Below, in pieces: positions 59,210 to 59,245 of a stretch of DNA of 59,245 bases (position 1 is the first letter of the stretch; every line of letters begins with the position of its first letter). Made by a program: the position numbers and the translations under genes. The notes under the pieces were generated by a model. It searched no databases. It saw nothing but the letters and a program-made list of their open reading frames with translations, and was not told where the DNA came from. The stretch lies in contig JAQYCQ010000027.1 in NCBI GenBank assembly GCA_028724585.1, positions 1 through 59,245 on the forward strand, read 5' to 3'. The stretch comes from Bacillota bacterium. Its GTDB lineage: Bacteria; Bacillota; Clostridia; Peptostreptococcales; Anaerovoracaceae.

Positions 59210-59245
59210 TTGTTAATTACTCCTGTTTTATGAGGATATGCGGTT

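Larger units (their letters stand above)
58605..59245 (-). mobile_element. IS200-type insertion sequence, cut by the window end
   Basis: The element comprises a Y1 transposase gene and a structured right end. The right end has a perfect palindromic stem (58613-58635, arms AACCACCAG/CTGGTGGTT), then GCCCTAAAAGGGC (58642-58654) and a GCGCC-TAAA-GGCGC stem (58718-58731). No accessory tnpB is seen inside the window. The left end lies beyond the right edge of the window, so full length and target cannot be given. Confidence 0.85.

Noticed and set aside
1-59245. CRISPR array, prophage, conjugative element or defence island
   Set aside because: No regularly spaced repeats, phage structural genes, integrases or conjugation genes are visible. 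The content is mainly housekeeping.

Overview
The window looks like chromosomal core DNA of an anaerobic member of the Clostridia (Firmicutes). The indicators are a SCIFF ranthipeptide precursor with its radical SAM maturase, Gram-positive style AGGAGG ribosome binding sites with several TTG and GTG starts, an Asp23/Gls24 protein, RNase J, a HemZ-type protein, a butyryl-CoA-type acyl-CoA dehydrogenase and a bifunctional Rel enzyme. Base composition is close to balanced except for an AT-rich stretch at the left edge (about 1-1800). A family-level placement (for example an Anaerovoracaceae-like lineage) is only inference. From 1 to 42.6 kb every gene but one is on the minus strand. After 42.6 kb orientation is mixed.

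Layout. 1-1.8 kb: a secreted amidase-domain protein, a zinc-finger anti-sigma factor and an ECF sigma factor with a likely self-recognised promoter. 1.8-8.5 kb: alanine racemase, acyl-CoA dehydrogenase, an MBOAT/SGNH pair for O-acylation of an envelope polymer, and an AI-2E family permease. 8.5-11.8 kb: RidA, threonine deaminase and homoserine dehydrogenase, which together serve threonine/isoleucine metabolism and imine detoxification. 11.9-16.7 kb: mltG-trmR-trhP-asp23-nusB-(TsaD-like), resembling the yrrL-yrrM-yrrN/O cluster of Bacillus. 16.9-31.7 kb: translation and RNA genes (efp, pepP, rnj, leuS, a yqeK-rsfS fusion, nadD, aspS, hisS), then a HemZ-like radical SAM protein, an MBL hydrolase and rel. 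31.9-36.8 kb: secF, secD, the SCIFF maturase, SCIFF and yajC in one block, then tRNA-Leu. 36.8-42.6 kb: a YbaK-type deacylase, RelQ, an M16 peptidase, a small coiled-coil protein, an unannotated 32-residue membrane peptide on the plus strand, an iron-sulfur aldo/keto reductase and a Y-family polymerase.

42.8-44.6 kb holds a biotin locus (bioY-bioB) behind a clear BirA operator. 44.7-49.5 kb has a patatin-like lipase and sbcCD, followed by tRNA-Ala. 49.9-58.5 kb carries panE, a Tudor-like small protein, a zinc-ribbon membrane protein, a flippase-like membrane protein, a nitroreductase, a stand-alone NADAR protein, metY, mazG and a GNAT acetyltransferase. The right edge is an IS200-type element cut by the window end.

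The most unusual signal is not a gene. It is a family of tiny GC-rich inverted repeats scattered through the spacers: 5-6 bp arms ending in GC/GC around a constant TCC (or GGA) centre, with arm bases that change in pairs. About eighteen copies lie in 59 kb. Several are paired through an ATCC linker, and a few lie inside coding sequence. I do not recognise this family. The second candidate for something undescribed is the 32-codon membrane peptide gene at 40124-40222, which has its own ribosome binding site and terminator.
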